Below, piece by piece: positions 1 through 7,937 of a stretch of DNA of 64,000 bases. The notes below the pieces were generated by a model that saw only the letters and a program-made list of their open reading frames with translations, made no database searches and was not told the origin of the DNA. The position numbers and the translations under genes are program-made. Every line of letters starts with the position of its first letter. Within the stretch, counting starts at the first letter, position 1. This DNA comes from CAIWHR01 sp963813415 (GTDB taxonomy: Bacteria; Pseudomonadota; Gammaproteobacteria; Burkholderiales; Casimicrobiaceae). The stretch lies in contig CAWEYW010000003.1 of NCBI GenBank assembly GCA_963813415.1, positions 1-64,000 of the forward strand, read 5' to 3'.

Positions 1-179
1 CCGACTCGGGATAGTCGCACCGCGACCCGCCAGGAGGTCCGTCTGATCTGCCGTTTCGGTGGTTCCGTCGACTCGGTCTGAAGGACGCGGTGGCGGACCA
101 CTCGACGCTCTGCCGCCATCGTTGGCGCCTTCGGGCCATGCTCCACCCAGCCGATGCATGCGGAAGCGGAGCGCGACCG

Positions 180-656
180 CTACCGGCGCTTTCGATAGGT
201 GCCGATCAACACCGCCGAGGCGAGGACATGTCCCTGCATCGCCGCCTCGAGCGCGGACTTGTCGGGATGTTTGAGTTGCGGCAGCACGACATCGAGCGCG
301 TACAGCTTGTGAAAATAGCGGTGGCGGCCGATCGGCGGACAGGGCCCCCCGTATCCGGTACGCCCCCAGTCGTTGCGGCCCTCATGCGTGCCGGATGGCA
401 ACGCATTCGACGCGACGCCCTCCGGCAAGCTGGTCGCTGCCGGAGGAATGTCATAGAGCACCCAGTGCACCCAGGTCGTGGTCGGCGCTGCGGGGTCGGG
501 CGCATCGGGATCGTCGATGACGAGCGCAAGGCTCCTGGTCTGCGCCGGAGCACCGCTCCAGGCAAGCGGCGGTGAAATGTTCTTTCCTTCGCAGGTGTAC
601 ACAGACGGGATTTCGCCGTTCGGCGCGAACGCCGTCGAGGTGATGCTCAGGCTCAT
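180..656 (-). CDS. YbhB/YbcL-family (Raf kinase inhibitor-like) protein
   Basis: A 158-residue protein of the phosphatidylethanolamine-binding (PEBP) fold, the usual length for bacterial YbhB/YbcL proteins. The family signatures are visible: DPDAP at residues 49-53, a VHW segment near 63-65, and the ligand-site stretch GPCPPIGRHRYFH near 104-116. There is no signal peptide, so it is probably cytosolic. The bacterial role is poorly defined; a small-ligand or anion-binding function is usually assumed. The open frame extends upstream to 989, but homology begins at the MSLSITS start chosen here, and the upstream part overlaps the neighbouring pcm gene. Confidence 0.9.
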   Translation of the reverse strand: MSLSITSTAFAPNGEIPSVYTCEGKNISPPLAWSGAPAQTRSLALVIDDPDAPDPAAPTTTWVHWVLYDIPPAATSLPEGVASNALPSGTHEGRNDWGRTGYGGPCPPIGRHRYFHKLYALDVVLPQLKHPDKSALEAAMQGHVLASAVLIGTYRKRR

Positions 657-745
657 CGGATGCCTCCTCAGGACCGCTTGCGCAGCCGCACTCATTGCTG
701 GCCGGCGCGCTAGCACTTCCCGGCCCCTGCGGTGGTGCAACGCGC

Positions 746-1516
746 CTACTTCGCGCGTCCCTCGATGCCTTTGCCGGTCATGCGTACAAAACGCACGGGC
801 AGCACGACAGTCTCGAGGATGCTGCCGTCGGGTCTCTTTTCCAGCAGGAGCAGCTCCTGCCCGCCACGTGACACTGCAACGGGGATGACCATCTTCCCGC
901 CGGGCTTGAGCTGGGCCACGAGCGGCTCGGGTATGAAGGGCGCCGCCGCAGTTACCACGATCGAATCGAAGGGCGCATTCTCGCGCCAACCCAGGTAGCC
1001 ATCGCCGATGCGCACTTTCACGTTGCCATACCCCAGCTCGTTCAACTTGGCTGCCGCCTGTATGCCCAGGGAGTCGATGATCTCGATGGAATACACCTGC
1101 TTCACGAGCTCAGCCAGGACTGCCGCCTGGTAACCGGAGCCGGTACCGATTTCGAGTACCACGTGCTCGGGCTTGGGATCGATGAGGTCGGTCGTAAGTG
1201 CGACGATGTAAGGCTGTGAAATCGTCTGGCCGTCGCCGATCGGCAGCGGCGCATTGCGATAGGCCATGCTCTGCAATGGCCGCGGTACGAAGCGGTGGCG
1301 CTCGACGCGGCTCATTGCATCCATTACACGCTGCGAAAACCGCGCACGCTTCGTCTCGCGCGCGCTGGCTGACGCCATGACGGCGATGTCCGTGACCATA
1401 CGTTGGCGTTCCGCGGCAGCATCGAATGGAGCGCCTGCGCCAGCGTACGTGGTGCATGCAACGAGCAGGACGGTGCCGAATATTGCGATGGCGAATGCCT
1501 TGAGCGTTGGATACAT
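746..1516 (-). CDS. pcm: protein-L-isoaspartate O-methyltransferase, lipoprotein form
   Basis: A 256-residue SAM-dependent methyltransferase that repairs isoaspartyl residues in damaged proteins. The SAM-binding motif I (VLEIGTGSGYQ, residues 120-130), the family segment GDGQTISQPYIVA (94-106) and GDGYLGW (171-177) are intact. The N-terminus MYPTLKAFAIAIFGTVLLVAC is a lipoprotein signal peptide with Cys21 as the lipidation site, so the enzyme should be exported and membrane-anchored. Most Pcm proteins are cytosolic and about 210 residues, so the export signal is unusual. The start at 1516 was chosen because it gives a clean signal peptide; the frame is open to 1573. Confidence 0.88.
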   Translation of the reverse strand: MYPTLKAFAIAIFGTVLLVACTTYAGAGAPFDAAAERQRMVTDIAVMASASARETKRARFSQRVMDAMSRVERHRFVPRPLQSMAYRNAPLPIGDGQTISQPYIVALTTDLIDPKPEHVVLEIGTGSGYQAAVLAELVKQVYSIEIIDSLGIQAAAKLNELGYGNVKVRIGDGYLGWRENAPFDSIVVTAAAPFIPEPLVAQLKPGGKMVIPVAVSRGGQELLLLEKRPDGSILETVVLPVRFVRMTGKGIEGRAK

Positions 1517-1853
1517 GGCGGCGCCTCCGACGGCAGTTGCAGCTTCTTGCGTTAGGCTGCCCAACCCAGCCATGCCACGTATCTCTGGGTTGTCGCCGCT
1601 CTACAACCAGCGCGATTTCCGCACTGGCAATGTACTCGTTCCCGCGCGTTCCGCCGGGGCCATGTAAGTTACCTCGCCGAGCGCACTCGTGGCGTAGCGG
1701 TGGCAAGCATCGGGGACTTTTCAGTAAGTGGTTGCCGAAAATCAAATCTGGTGCCGGGCAGCGGCACAGCATGATCCTTCGAGACGGCCGTTCTGCTCTG
1801 CTGGCGGCCCGGCCGCCCGCGGGTTTCACTGGTGGCGCGAAAGGGGGTGCAAG

Positions 1854-2045
1854 ATGGCCAATACGTCGACTTTGACCCATGTGGAGCTGGTGCCGTGCGC
1901 GGTCTGCTTGAAGGAGATTCCAAAATCTGCTGCGTGCAGCGCCGAAGACCAGGATTACGTGCTGTATTTCTGCGGCCTCGACTGTTACGAAGATTGGTCG
2001 GCAGACCAGATCCGGGAAAAGACGCAGGACGCCGGCGAGCCGTAG
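1854..2045 (+). CDS. small DUF3330-like cysteine protein
   Basis: A 63-residue protein with a CxxC pair (Cys15, Cys18) and a CGLDC motif (Cys40, Cys44), which together look like a treble-clef or zinc-ribbon site. The pattern and length resemble DUF3330 proteins, small proteins often seen near mercury-resistance transposons; no mer genes lie here. The start is the ATG before the conserved HVELVPCAVC segment. The function is unknown. Confidence 0.7.
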   Translation: MANTSTLTHVELVPCAVCLKEIPKSAACSAEDQDYVLYFCGLDCYEDWSADQIREKTQDAGEP

Positions 2046-2131
2046 TCCCTGAATCCAGCCCGGAGAGGGCGGCAGACGGCTAAACCCCGTCCGGCAGGGG
2101 TGCACGCCCAGCCGGCGTCCCCCTGGGTAAT

Positions 2132-2175
2132 GGGGTCGGTGTTCGGCAGTATCGGGGTCGGTGTTCGGCAGTATC
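2132..2175. repeat. 22-bp perfect tandem duplication
   Basis: Two back-to-back identical 22-base units (2132-2153 and 2154-2175), each containing GGTGTTCGGCAGTATC. They lie between the DUF3330-like gene and the DUF1345 gene. The unit resembles short GC-rich repeats scattered near REP-associated transposases in proteobacteria, but no transposase is beside it. Confidence 0.8.
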
Positions 2176-2354
2176 GACCGCTGGACACAGCAGCCGCCTC
2201 CGTGGCGAAATGGGTTCCCGCTGGCTTTCACCCGACGAGCCAGCGCCGCTTCGTCCGCAATCCAGCCCATTGCTAACCAGTGCGGGGATGATCCGCACCC
2301 GCTTGGAATTGCGTGCTCCTCCGAGGTGGATCACAGCTGCAGGAACACGGAACC

Positions 2355-3029
2355 ATGGACAGCGGCAGGACTTCGGCCTGGATCGTTCGCTTTGGCGCAA
2401 TGCCGAGGCTCGCGTCGGCGCTCGCGCTGGCAATTGGCGCGTTCCTCGCGCAGCCCGACTCCATTTCCTGGCACACGCGCGCGATCGCCAGTTGGAATCT
2501 CGGCACCATCGCCTATCTCGTTCTGGCATGGTGGCTTATCGCTCATGCCGACGCCGCGGCAACGCGCGACCATGCGCTGTCGCAGGACCAGAGCAGCTAT
2601 CTCATCTTTCTTTTCGTGGTGGGCGCGGCCTGTGCAAGCATCGTGGCCATCGGCTTTGTCGCGGGAACCATCCGGGAGCTGGCGTTCTGGCCCAAGGCAT
2701 GGCATCTGGCGTTGACCATCGTCGCACTGATGTCTTCGTGGCTGCTGATCCAGACTGTATTCGCCTTCCACTACGCGCGACGCTATTACGATCGCGATGC
2801 ACGGGACGACGCGGAGCCGGCGGAGCTTCTGTTTCCCGGCAAGCGGGAGCCTGACTACCTGGACTTTGCCTATTACTCGTTCGTGATCGGCATGACCTCA
2901 CAAGTGTCCGACGTCGCCGTGACGTCACGGCGCATGCGGCGCCTCACGCTCATTCACGGTTTCCTGGCGTTCGTGTTCAACATCGCCGTGCTGGCGCTCA
3001 GCATCAACATCATCGCCAGCGTGAGCTAA
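2355..3029 (+). CDS. DUF1345 integral membrane protein
   Basis: A 224-residue multi-pass inner-membrane protein. Hydrophobic segments lie near residues 18-32, 44-62, 83-106, 115-138 and 198-222. The segment FAYYSFVIGMTSQVSDVAVTSRRMRR is typical of DUF1345 proteins. No biochemical function is established for the family. The ATG at 2355 was chosen over upstream 2313 because it starts close to the first membrane segment. It stands alone, ahead of a convergent stress-protein cluster. Confidence 0.88.
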   Translation: MDSGRTSAWIVRFGAMPRLASALALAIGAFLAQPDSISWHTRAIASWNLGTIAYLVLAWWLIAHADAAATRDHALSQDQSSYLIFLFVVGAACASIVAIGFVAGTIRELAFWPKAWHLALTIVALMSSWLLIQTVFAFHYARRYYDRDARDDAEPAELLFPGKREPDYLDFAYYSFVIGMTSQVSDVAVTSRRMRRLTLIHGFLAFVFNIAVLALSINIIASVS

Positions 3030-3169
3030 GAAAGCGGCAGGCCGCGCCGGGCACAGCTTCGCGTTGCAAGCGCTCTGGAGCTTGCCGACGAGTGCCCGCG
3101 CTCCCTCAGGATCAAGCGGCTCGCCGGAAAATCAAATGCCTGAGCGCGCCTGCCGGCGTCGCGCCGGGC

Positions 3170-3370
3170 CTAACCCTTCTTGACGACGTCCTTCAGTGCG
3201 CCGGCCGCTTCCTTCACATCGCCAACGGCTTTCTGCATCTTGCCTTCGGCCTGATGCTTCAGTCCTTTGGCCTCCTGCTTCTTGCTGCCCATGAGCTTGC
3301 CGGCTTCTTCCTGGATCTTGCCGCCGATGTCCTTGGCCGCGCCTTTAACTTGATCCTTGTTGATGGTCAT
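3170..3370 (-). CDS. CsbD family stress protein, copy 1
   Basis: A 66-residue, highly charged helical protein with the CsbD pattern (NKDQVKGAAKDIGGKIQEEAGKL, then a second GK/KQ-rich half). CsbD proteins are abundant general-stress proteins of unknown mechanism. It is the last gene of a same-strand set with a BON lipoprotein and a DUF3309 protein, and the same trio recurs at 18673-19603 with almost the same spacing. Confidence 0.93.
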   Translation of the reverse strand: MTINKDQVKGAAKDIGGKIQEEAGKLMGSKKQEAKGLKHQAEGKMQKAVGDVKEAAGALKDVVKKG

Positions 3371-3498
3371 GATGCTTCCCTGCAGTGATTGAGATTTCCG
3401 CTACGCAACCCCGATGGGTTCGTGATGCGGCCACACGGGGTAGCGCCAATAGTGCACTCCACGTGCCAAGCCCCGAAACGTTTGTCCGCGACCGGCGT

Positions 3499-3813
3499 TT
3501 ATTTGAGTCGCATGTCGTTCTTGACGGACTTGACGCCGCCGACGCCGCGCGCAACTTCGGCCGCCTTGTTGATGTCCTCGCGGGAATTGACGAAGCCACT
3601 GAGCTGCACCACGCCTTTGAATGTTTCGACGTTGATCTCCGCGGATTTCAGTGTCGGTTCGTTCACGATCGCCGCCTTGACCTTCGTGGTGATCACGGTG
3701 TCGTCGAGATACTCTCCGGTACCCTCCTGTTTGGCGGTGGAGGCGCAGCCCAGGAACGCGACGACCAGAAGCAACAGGAAGAACGTCGAGTAGCGCTTGA
3801 GTTGTTGTGCCAT
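3499..3813 (-). CDS. BON-domain lipoprotein, copy 1
   Basis: A 104-residue protein with a lipoprotein signal peptide (FFLLLLVVAFLGC) followed by a single BON domain (TVITTKVKAAIVNEPTLKSAEINVET...VKNDMRLK). BON domains are thought to bind phospholipid or envelope surfaces, as in OsmY. The start at 3813 is preceded on its strand by a GGAGA ribosome site. It is a close paralogue of 18998-19312 and 58270-58584. Confidence 0.93.
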   Translation of the reverse strand: MAQQLKRYSTFFLLLLVVAFLGCASTAKQEGTGEYLDDTVITTKVKAAIVNEPTLKSAEINVETFKGVVQLSGFVNSREDINKAAEVARGVGGVKSVKNDMRLK

Positions 3814-3960
3814 TACAAATCTCCAGATGAATGAATGGATCGCCGTGAGACCCCGTGCCTGGCTCACCGGGCTCCCTGCGTCGCCATTACCGTTACCTTC
3901 GCCATATGCCGCGCGCGCTCCCGATCACGGATCGCCAGAAACCGGGAACGAGGCGGTCCT

Positions 3961-4119
3961 CTACAGCTTGCCCAGCACCAGCAGCACGATGAGGACAACC
4001 AACACGAGCCCAAGTACGCCGCTCGGACCGTAACCCCATGCCCTGCTATGCGGCCACGTTGGAATCGCACCGAGCAACATCAGCACCACAATGATCAGCA
4101 GAATGGTTCCTAATCCCAT
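3961..4119 (-). CDS. DUF3309 micro-membrane protein, copy 1
   Basis: A 52-residue protein beginning MGLGTILLIIVVLMLLGAIP, then TWPHSRAWGYGPSGVLG and a second hydrophobic stretch ending LLVLGKL. Two membrane helices flank the conserved TWPHSxxWGYGPSG loop, which defines DUF3309. The function is unknown. It belongs to the CsbD-BON-DUF3309 set. Confidence 0.9.
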   Translation of the reverse strand: MGLGTILLIIVVLMLLGAIPTWPHSRAWGYGPSGVLGLVLVVLIVLLVLGKL

Positions 4120-4347
4120 TGCATCTCTCCTGAGTTTCGGCTCCGGCGACCTCCGCCGTGAATCCGCGTCCCCTTAGCGGCAGCGACCAACAAATGACGC
4201 AGGTTCATGGTGGACGCTAGATGGCAGGGCCGATTGAGCAAAGTCATCGATGTGCGCTACCGGACAATTCAGCATGCCGCCGTACTGTGACAGCCTGTCA
4301 CAGAGCCCGCCTCCATCCCCCGCGTCACGTAGGAAACGATCGATACC

Positions 4348-4635
4348 TTACTCGTGGACGATCGCGCGCTCGGTGAACAGATAGTCCTTCAACTGCTTCG
4401 AGAACGCGGAATCCTTGCGTCGGATCCATTCCAGCAGCATCGACGCATGCTCCTTCTCCTCGTCGCGATTGTGCGCAAGGATGGCCTTGAGTGCCTCGTC
4501 CTTGCACGCGTCGACACGCTGGTTGTACCAATCGACGGCCTCCAGCTCTTCCATCAACGACACGATTGCTCTATGCATCTCGCGTGTCGCGTCCGACAGG
4601 TCGTCAATTGACTCATGAAAGCCAACGCTGGACAT
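4348..4635 (-). CDS. encapsulated-ferritin-like (EncFtn) protein without targeting peptide
   Basis: A 95-residue two-helix ferritin-like protein closely matching the EncFtn family. The predicted ferroxidase residues are present: Glu30, Trp36, Glu60 and His63, within MEELEAVDWY and NRDEEKEHASM. In characterised EncFtn proteins, two subunits build one iron site at the dimer interface and the protein is loaded into an encapsulin shell. This protein stops at TERAIVHE, without the C-terminal cargo-loading peptide seen in classical members. No encapsulin shell gene lies in the window. It probably oxidises iron outside a compartment or uses a distant shell. Confidence 0.85.
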   Translation of the reverse strand: MSSVGFHESIDDLSDATREMHRAIVSLMEELEAVDWYNQRVDACKDEALKAILAHNRDEEKEHASMLLEWIRRKDSAFSKQLKDYLFTERAIVHE

Positions 4636-4722
4636 GCTTTTCTCCTATGTCGATGAACGATCGAACCAATGCGAAGCCTGCTGTTGCATCAATACTCGGC
4701 GACGCCGACACCAAGTGCCAGT

Positions 4723-4851
4723 TCAGCGACGTTTCACCGTCTTGGTCGGAGGGGGTGGCGAGTAGTCGCCGATGATGCCCTTTACTGGGCAAACGCGAAA
4801 CACGGGGCACTTCTTGCACCCGACGGCGATCGCAATTGGACAAAGCGTCAT
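4723..4851 (-). CDS. 42-residue Cys-rich small protein
   Basis: The frame reads MTLCPIAIAVGCKKCPVFRV followed by CPVKGIIGDY and a Pro/Lys tail. Four cysteines (4, 12, 15, 21) form C-x7-C-x2-C-x5-CP, a pattern that suits a small zinc or iron-sulfur site. The reading frame is complete with an ATG and a TGA. The function is unknown. It sits upstream of the EncFtn-like gene on the same strand, which makes a metal-related role possible but unproven. Confidence 0.6.
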   Translation of the reverse strand: MTLCPIAIAVGCKKCPVFRVCPVKGIIGDYSPPPPTKTVKRR

Positions 4852-4969
4852 GGGAGCCTCCGGAAGCAGCTGGCGTCAGCAGGACGCCGGTTTCATGCCC
4901 GCGTGTGTGCCGGCGTCTTGCGAGGAATGCGGGGCGGTGGGCAAGCCGCGTAAAGAATGGTCGGACGCG

Positions 4970-4983
4970 GTCAGGCGCCTGAC
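4970..4983. terminator. GC-rich palindrome downstream of lmo0937 copy 1
   Basis: A perfect 14-base palindrome, GTCAGGCGCCTGAC, just past the stop of the lmo0937 gene on the minus strand. Related GC-rich hairpins follow the other two lmo0937 copies (12024-12043 and 22965-22984). There is no strong T run, so termination is inferred. Confidence 0.4.
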
Positions 4984-4995
4984 GCTGCTAAAGCG

Positions 4996-5145
4996 TCATA
5001 AGGAGCGTCGGCCGCTGATGAGATTGATAAGAACCATGACGATGGCGACTACCAGAAGAATATGGATGAAGCCACCCATGGTGTACGAGGTCACGAGCCC
5101 GAGGGCCCATAAGACCAGCAATACGATCGCAAGTGTGTAGAGCAT
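4996..5145 (-). CDS. lmo0937-family membrane protein, copy 1
   Basis: A 49-residue protein starting MLYTLAIVLLVLWALGLVTS, with a second hydrophobic helix and a GRRSL tail. This is the lmo0937/YqaE-sized family of two-helix stress membrane proteins. A near-identical copy is at 12060-12209, and the 3' end of a third survives near 22990-23037. Confidence 0.9.
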   Translation of the reverse strand: MLYTLAIVLLVLWALGLVTSYTMGGFIHILLVVAIVMVLINLISGRRSL

Positions 5146-5430
5146 GGAATTCTCCCTCTGTTGTTTGAAGCACCTTGGCGGTGACGCGGTGTCCGCTGGT
5201 GGAAATGGACTTTGCCCATCCGACACTCCATCAACGAACTCATTGCGCTTGATGACGGCAGCAACGTCGGCATCGCTGCTCGACTGATTTGACTCCCTTC
5301 GTGTCCATATTGCCCGGAGTGCGGTGCCGCACATTGCCTTTTGTCATTCAGCCCGGTGCTTCGCGGCGGTACGGTGACTACTCGCGTAAGTCGCCATGGA
5401 TGGCTTTGGCGCACCGGACCCAATGGAGGA

Positions 5431-6231
5431 ATGGTGAAAGCAATTCTCAAGACGTTCATCGGCATTGCCGGCATCGTGCTCGCGGCGAGCGCGGCGGCAC
5501 AGCTGACTTTCTATGAGCACGATGGCTTCCAGGGCCGCAGTTTCAGCACGAACCGCCAGATTGCGGATTTTCAGCGGGCGGGATTCAACGACGAAGCATC
5601 GTCGGTCATCGTCGATCGCGGGCGCTGGGAGGTGTGCGAGGACGCGCAGTTCAGCGGTCGGTGCTTCATCCTGCAGCCGGGACAATACCCTTCGCTGGGC
5701 TCGATTGGCTTGAACGACAGGATCTCGTCGGTGCGTCCCGCGGGCGCGCGAGCCCGGGCCGACCAGGTCGCCCAGCCGCCGGCCCTGGAGCAACGCTATG
5801 AGTACTATCCGCGCTATGGCGAGAGGCTCTACACGGCCAACGTGACGGCCGTGCGCGCGGTGGTAGGTCAGCCGGAGCAGCGGTGCTGGGTCGATCGGGA
5901 GCAGGTCGGGGGCGACGCCGGCGCCAGCATTCCCGGTGCCATCGTTGGTGGCATTCTCGGGGGCATTCTCGGCCATCAGATCGGTGGCGGACATGGCCAG
6001 GATGTCGCGACTGCGCTTGGCGCGGTCGGTGGCGCTGCGGTTGGCGCCAATGTGGGACGTGGTGGCGGTGACAGTCAGGGGGTGCAGCGGTGCACGTCGC
6101 TCAGCGGCCCCGTACGGCCGGACTACTGGGACGTGACGTACGTCTTCCGTGGGCGCGAGCATCGCGTGCAGATGAGCTCGCCACCGGGTCCGACCATCAC
6201 CGTGAATGAGGCCGGCGAGCCACGGATGTGA
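5431..6231 (+). CDS. secreted beta/gamma-crystallin protein with glycine zipper
   Basis: A 266-residue exported protein. Residues 1-23 form a signal peptide ending ASAAA. Residues 25-103 form a beta/gamma-crystallin domain with both calcium signatures intact (NDEASS 53-58 and NDRISS 95-100). Residues 165-209 are a glycine-zipper 2TM segment (GAIVGGILGGILGHQIGGG...), normally seen in outer-membrane lipoproteins of the SlyB/RcnB-neighbour type. The ATG at 5431 has GGAGGA directly upstream, so it is preferred over 5341. The combination suggests a calcium-binding module tethered to the envelope. Confidence 0.85.
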   Translation: MVKAILKTFIGIAGIVLAASAAAQLTFYEHDGFQGRSFSTNRQIADFQRAGFNDEASSVIVDRGRWEVCEDAQFSGRCFILQPGQYPSLGSIGLNDRISSVRPAGARARADQVAQPPALEQRYEYYPRYGERLYTANVTAVRAVVGQPEQRCWVDREQVGGDAGASIPGAIVGGILGGILGHQIGGGHGQDVATALGAVGGAAVGANVGRGGGDSQGVQRCTSLSGPVRPDYWDVTYVFRGREHRVQMSSPPGPTITVNEAGEPRM

Positions 6232-6407
6232 TCAGGACGGCAGAGCGTCGGCGCGTCACGACGTAGATCGCTACTGTCAGGAGTCGCGGACGCACCGCAG
6301 AGTGTCGGAAGCTCCAAGGAAAGGTGTCCGACCTGGCAGTCAGTGGTCGCCGAGCGCTTCCCAGCTGTGGTTCTTGACCGTTATCGGAGGCTTCAGTCAA
6401 CCCGACC

Positions 6408-7487
6408 ATGGATGAACGCCAATCCAAGCACCTGGCTGCTCTGACTGCGAGTGACTGGGGTTCGCCTCTACACGTCCGTGCGCTTGTGCTCATGGTGGTG
6501 ACCGGCGCCGCCATTTATTTTTGTTACCTGCTGGCCGCACCATTCTTTCCAGCACTCACCTGGGCGTTGGCGCTAGCGGTCTTGTTCGCTCCCCTCCATC
6601 GATGGATTGAGGCGAAAGTAAAACGCCCCAACCTCGCCGCCTCGATCGGCGTCCTGGTGATCGCTCTCATCGTGGTTGTGCCGGCGACGTTCGTGGCGGA
6701 GCGAATTATTGGTGAAGCCGCCAGAGGCGCGGAAGCCGTCAAGGCCATGGTCGAGTCCGGGGAATGGCGCCGTGCCTTCGAGGCCCACCCGCGCATCGCG
6801 CCCGTTGGCCACTGGATCGAGCAGCAGTTCGATCTGCCTGGGTTGGTCCAGAGTGCCGCCTCATGGCTGACCAACACCGCCACTTCCTTTGTCCGAGGAT
6901 CCATCATGCAGTTGATTGGCGTTGTCCTGACCTTCTACATGCTTTTCTACTTTCTGCGTGACCGGGGCGTGGCGCTCGAGTCCTTTCGGTCCCTGTCGCC
7001 ACTCTCGAAGGCCGACATGAATCGAGTGTTTGGCGATGTCTTCGATACCGTTCATGCGACGGTGTACGGTACCTTTGCCGTCGCTGCCGTACAGGGCACC
7101 CTTGGCGGACTGATGTTTTGGTGGCTGAGCTTGCCGGAGCCGTTGCTCTGGGGAGTTGTAATGGGGCTGCTTGCCGTGGTGCCAGTGCTTGGCGCCTTTG
7201 TCATCTGGATTCCCGCGGCCATCTTTCTGGCCTTGGACGGAAGTGGAGGGAAAGCCCTGGTGCTGATTATTTGGGGCGCAATCGTGGTCGGCGGAATCGA
7301 CAACTTGCTGTACCCGATGCTGGTTGGAAGGCGGCTGAAGATGCACTCCGTCGTCGCGTTCGTTTCTATCGTTGGTGGGCTGATTGTTCTCGGTCCGTCC
7401 GGCGTGATCCTGGGTCCCGTGATATTCACGGTTACCAGAGTGCTTCTCGAAATCTGGAGTCGTCGGAACGCCGCCGCTGGTGCATGA
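6408..7487 (+). CDS. AI-2E family transporter, copy 1
   Basis: A 359-residue multi-pass membrane protein of the AI-2E exporter superfamily (TqsA, PerM, YdiK). The N-terminal hydrophobic pair, the central soluble loop, and the C-terminal FWWLSLPEPLLWGVVMGLLAVVPVLGAF and LKMHSVVAFVSIVGGLIVLGPSGVILGP segments are characteristic. Members export small molecules or sodium; autoinducer-2 transport is not implied. A second member follows in the same direction at 7938, and a third lies at 58766. Confidence 0.92.
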   Translation: MDERQSKHLAALTASDWGSPLHVRALVLMVVTGAAIYFCYLLAAPFFPALTWALALAVLFAPLHRWIEAKVKRPNLAASIGVLVIALIVVVPATFVAERIIGEAARGAEAVKAMVESGEWRRAFEAHPRIAPVGHWIEQQFDLPGLVQSAASWLTNTATSFVRGSIMQLIGVVLTFYMLFYFLRDRGVALESFRSLSPLSKADMNRVFGDVFDTVHATVYGTFAVAAVQGTLGGLMFWWLSLPEPLLWGVVMGLLAVVPVLGAFVIWIPAAIFLALDGSGGKALVLIIWGAIVVGGIDNLLYPMLVGRRLKMHSVVAFVSIVGGLIVLGPSGVILGPVIFTVTRVLLEIWSRRNAAAGA

Positions 7488-7937
7488 TTGCAGACGAAGC
7501 CGGCGGGCCGCCACTCGCGGTGCCTCGGCAAACGGCTAGCGAGCTCTGTTGCTGCGCCTACCTTGGTGGGCATGCCAGTGACACCTCCCATTCTCCACAC
7601 CACTCTCGGAGAATTCCTCTGGACGGGTTAGGTCCTGCAACCACCTCGTACTTATACTCATGACGTAGTTTGCTTCTATCGGATCTCGATGGCGCGCACC
7701 GTGCGGGACAATACCCAAATACCACCCCGACACTGCCAAGAGGATCGTGGGCATGAAGGAAAGGCCACCGTGCCTACCATGTCGAGGCGTAGTTACGCCG
7801 GCGCGCGTCGCGGCAAGTCAATGGTGAACAAGCACGCGCCGCAGTGTAGCGCCACGAACGATAGCCTCGCGGATCCGGCATAGGCGACTGTCCGGCATCG
7901 TCCACCGCGCGATTTCACGTTCCTCACCGGAGAACGA
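7488..7937. other. intergenic region, nothing recognised
   Basis: About 450 bases between two AI-2E genes. The open frames here are short, unlike known proteins and lack good ribosome sites. A GGAG ribosome site for the downstream gene lies near 7929. Confidence 0.6.

Noticed and set aside
4348..5145. An encapsulin operon around the EncFtn-like gene.
   Set aside because: Neighbouring frames are a Cys-rich microprotein and an lmo0937 protein; nothing resembles the HK97-fold shell protein.
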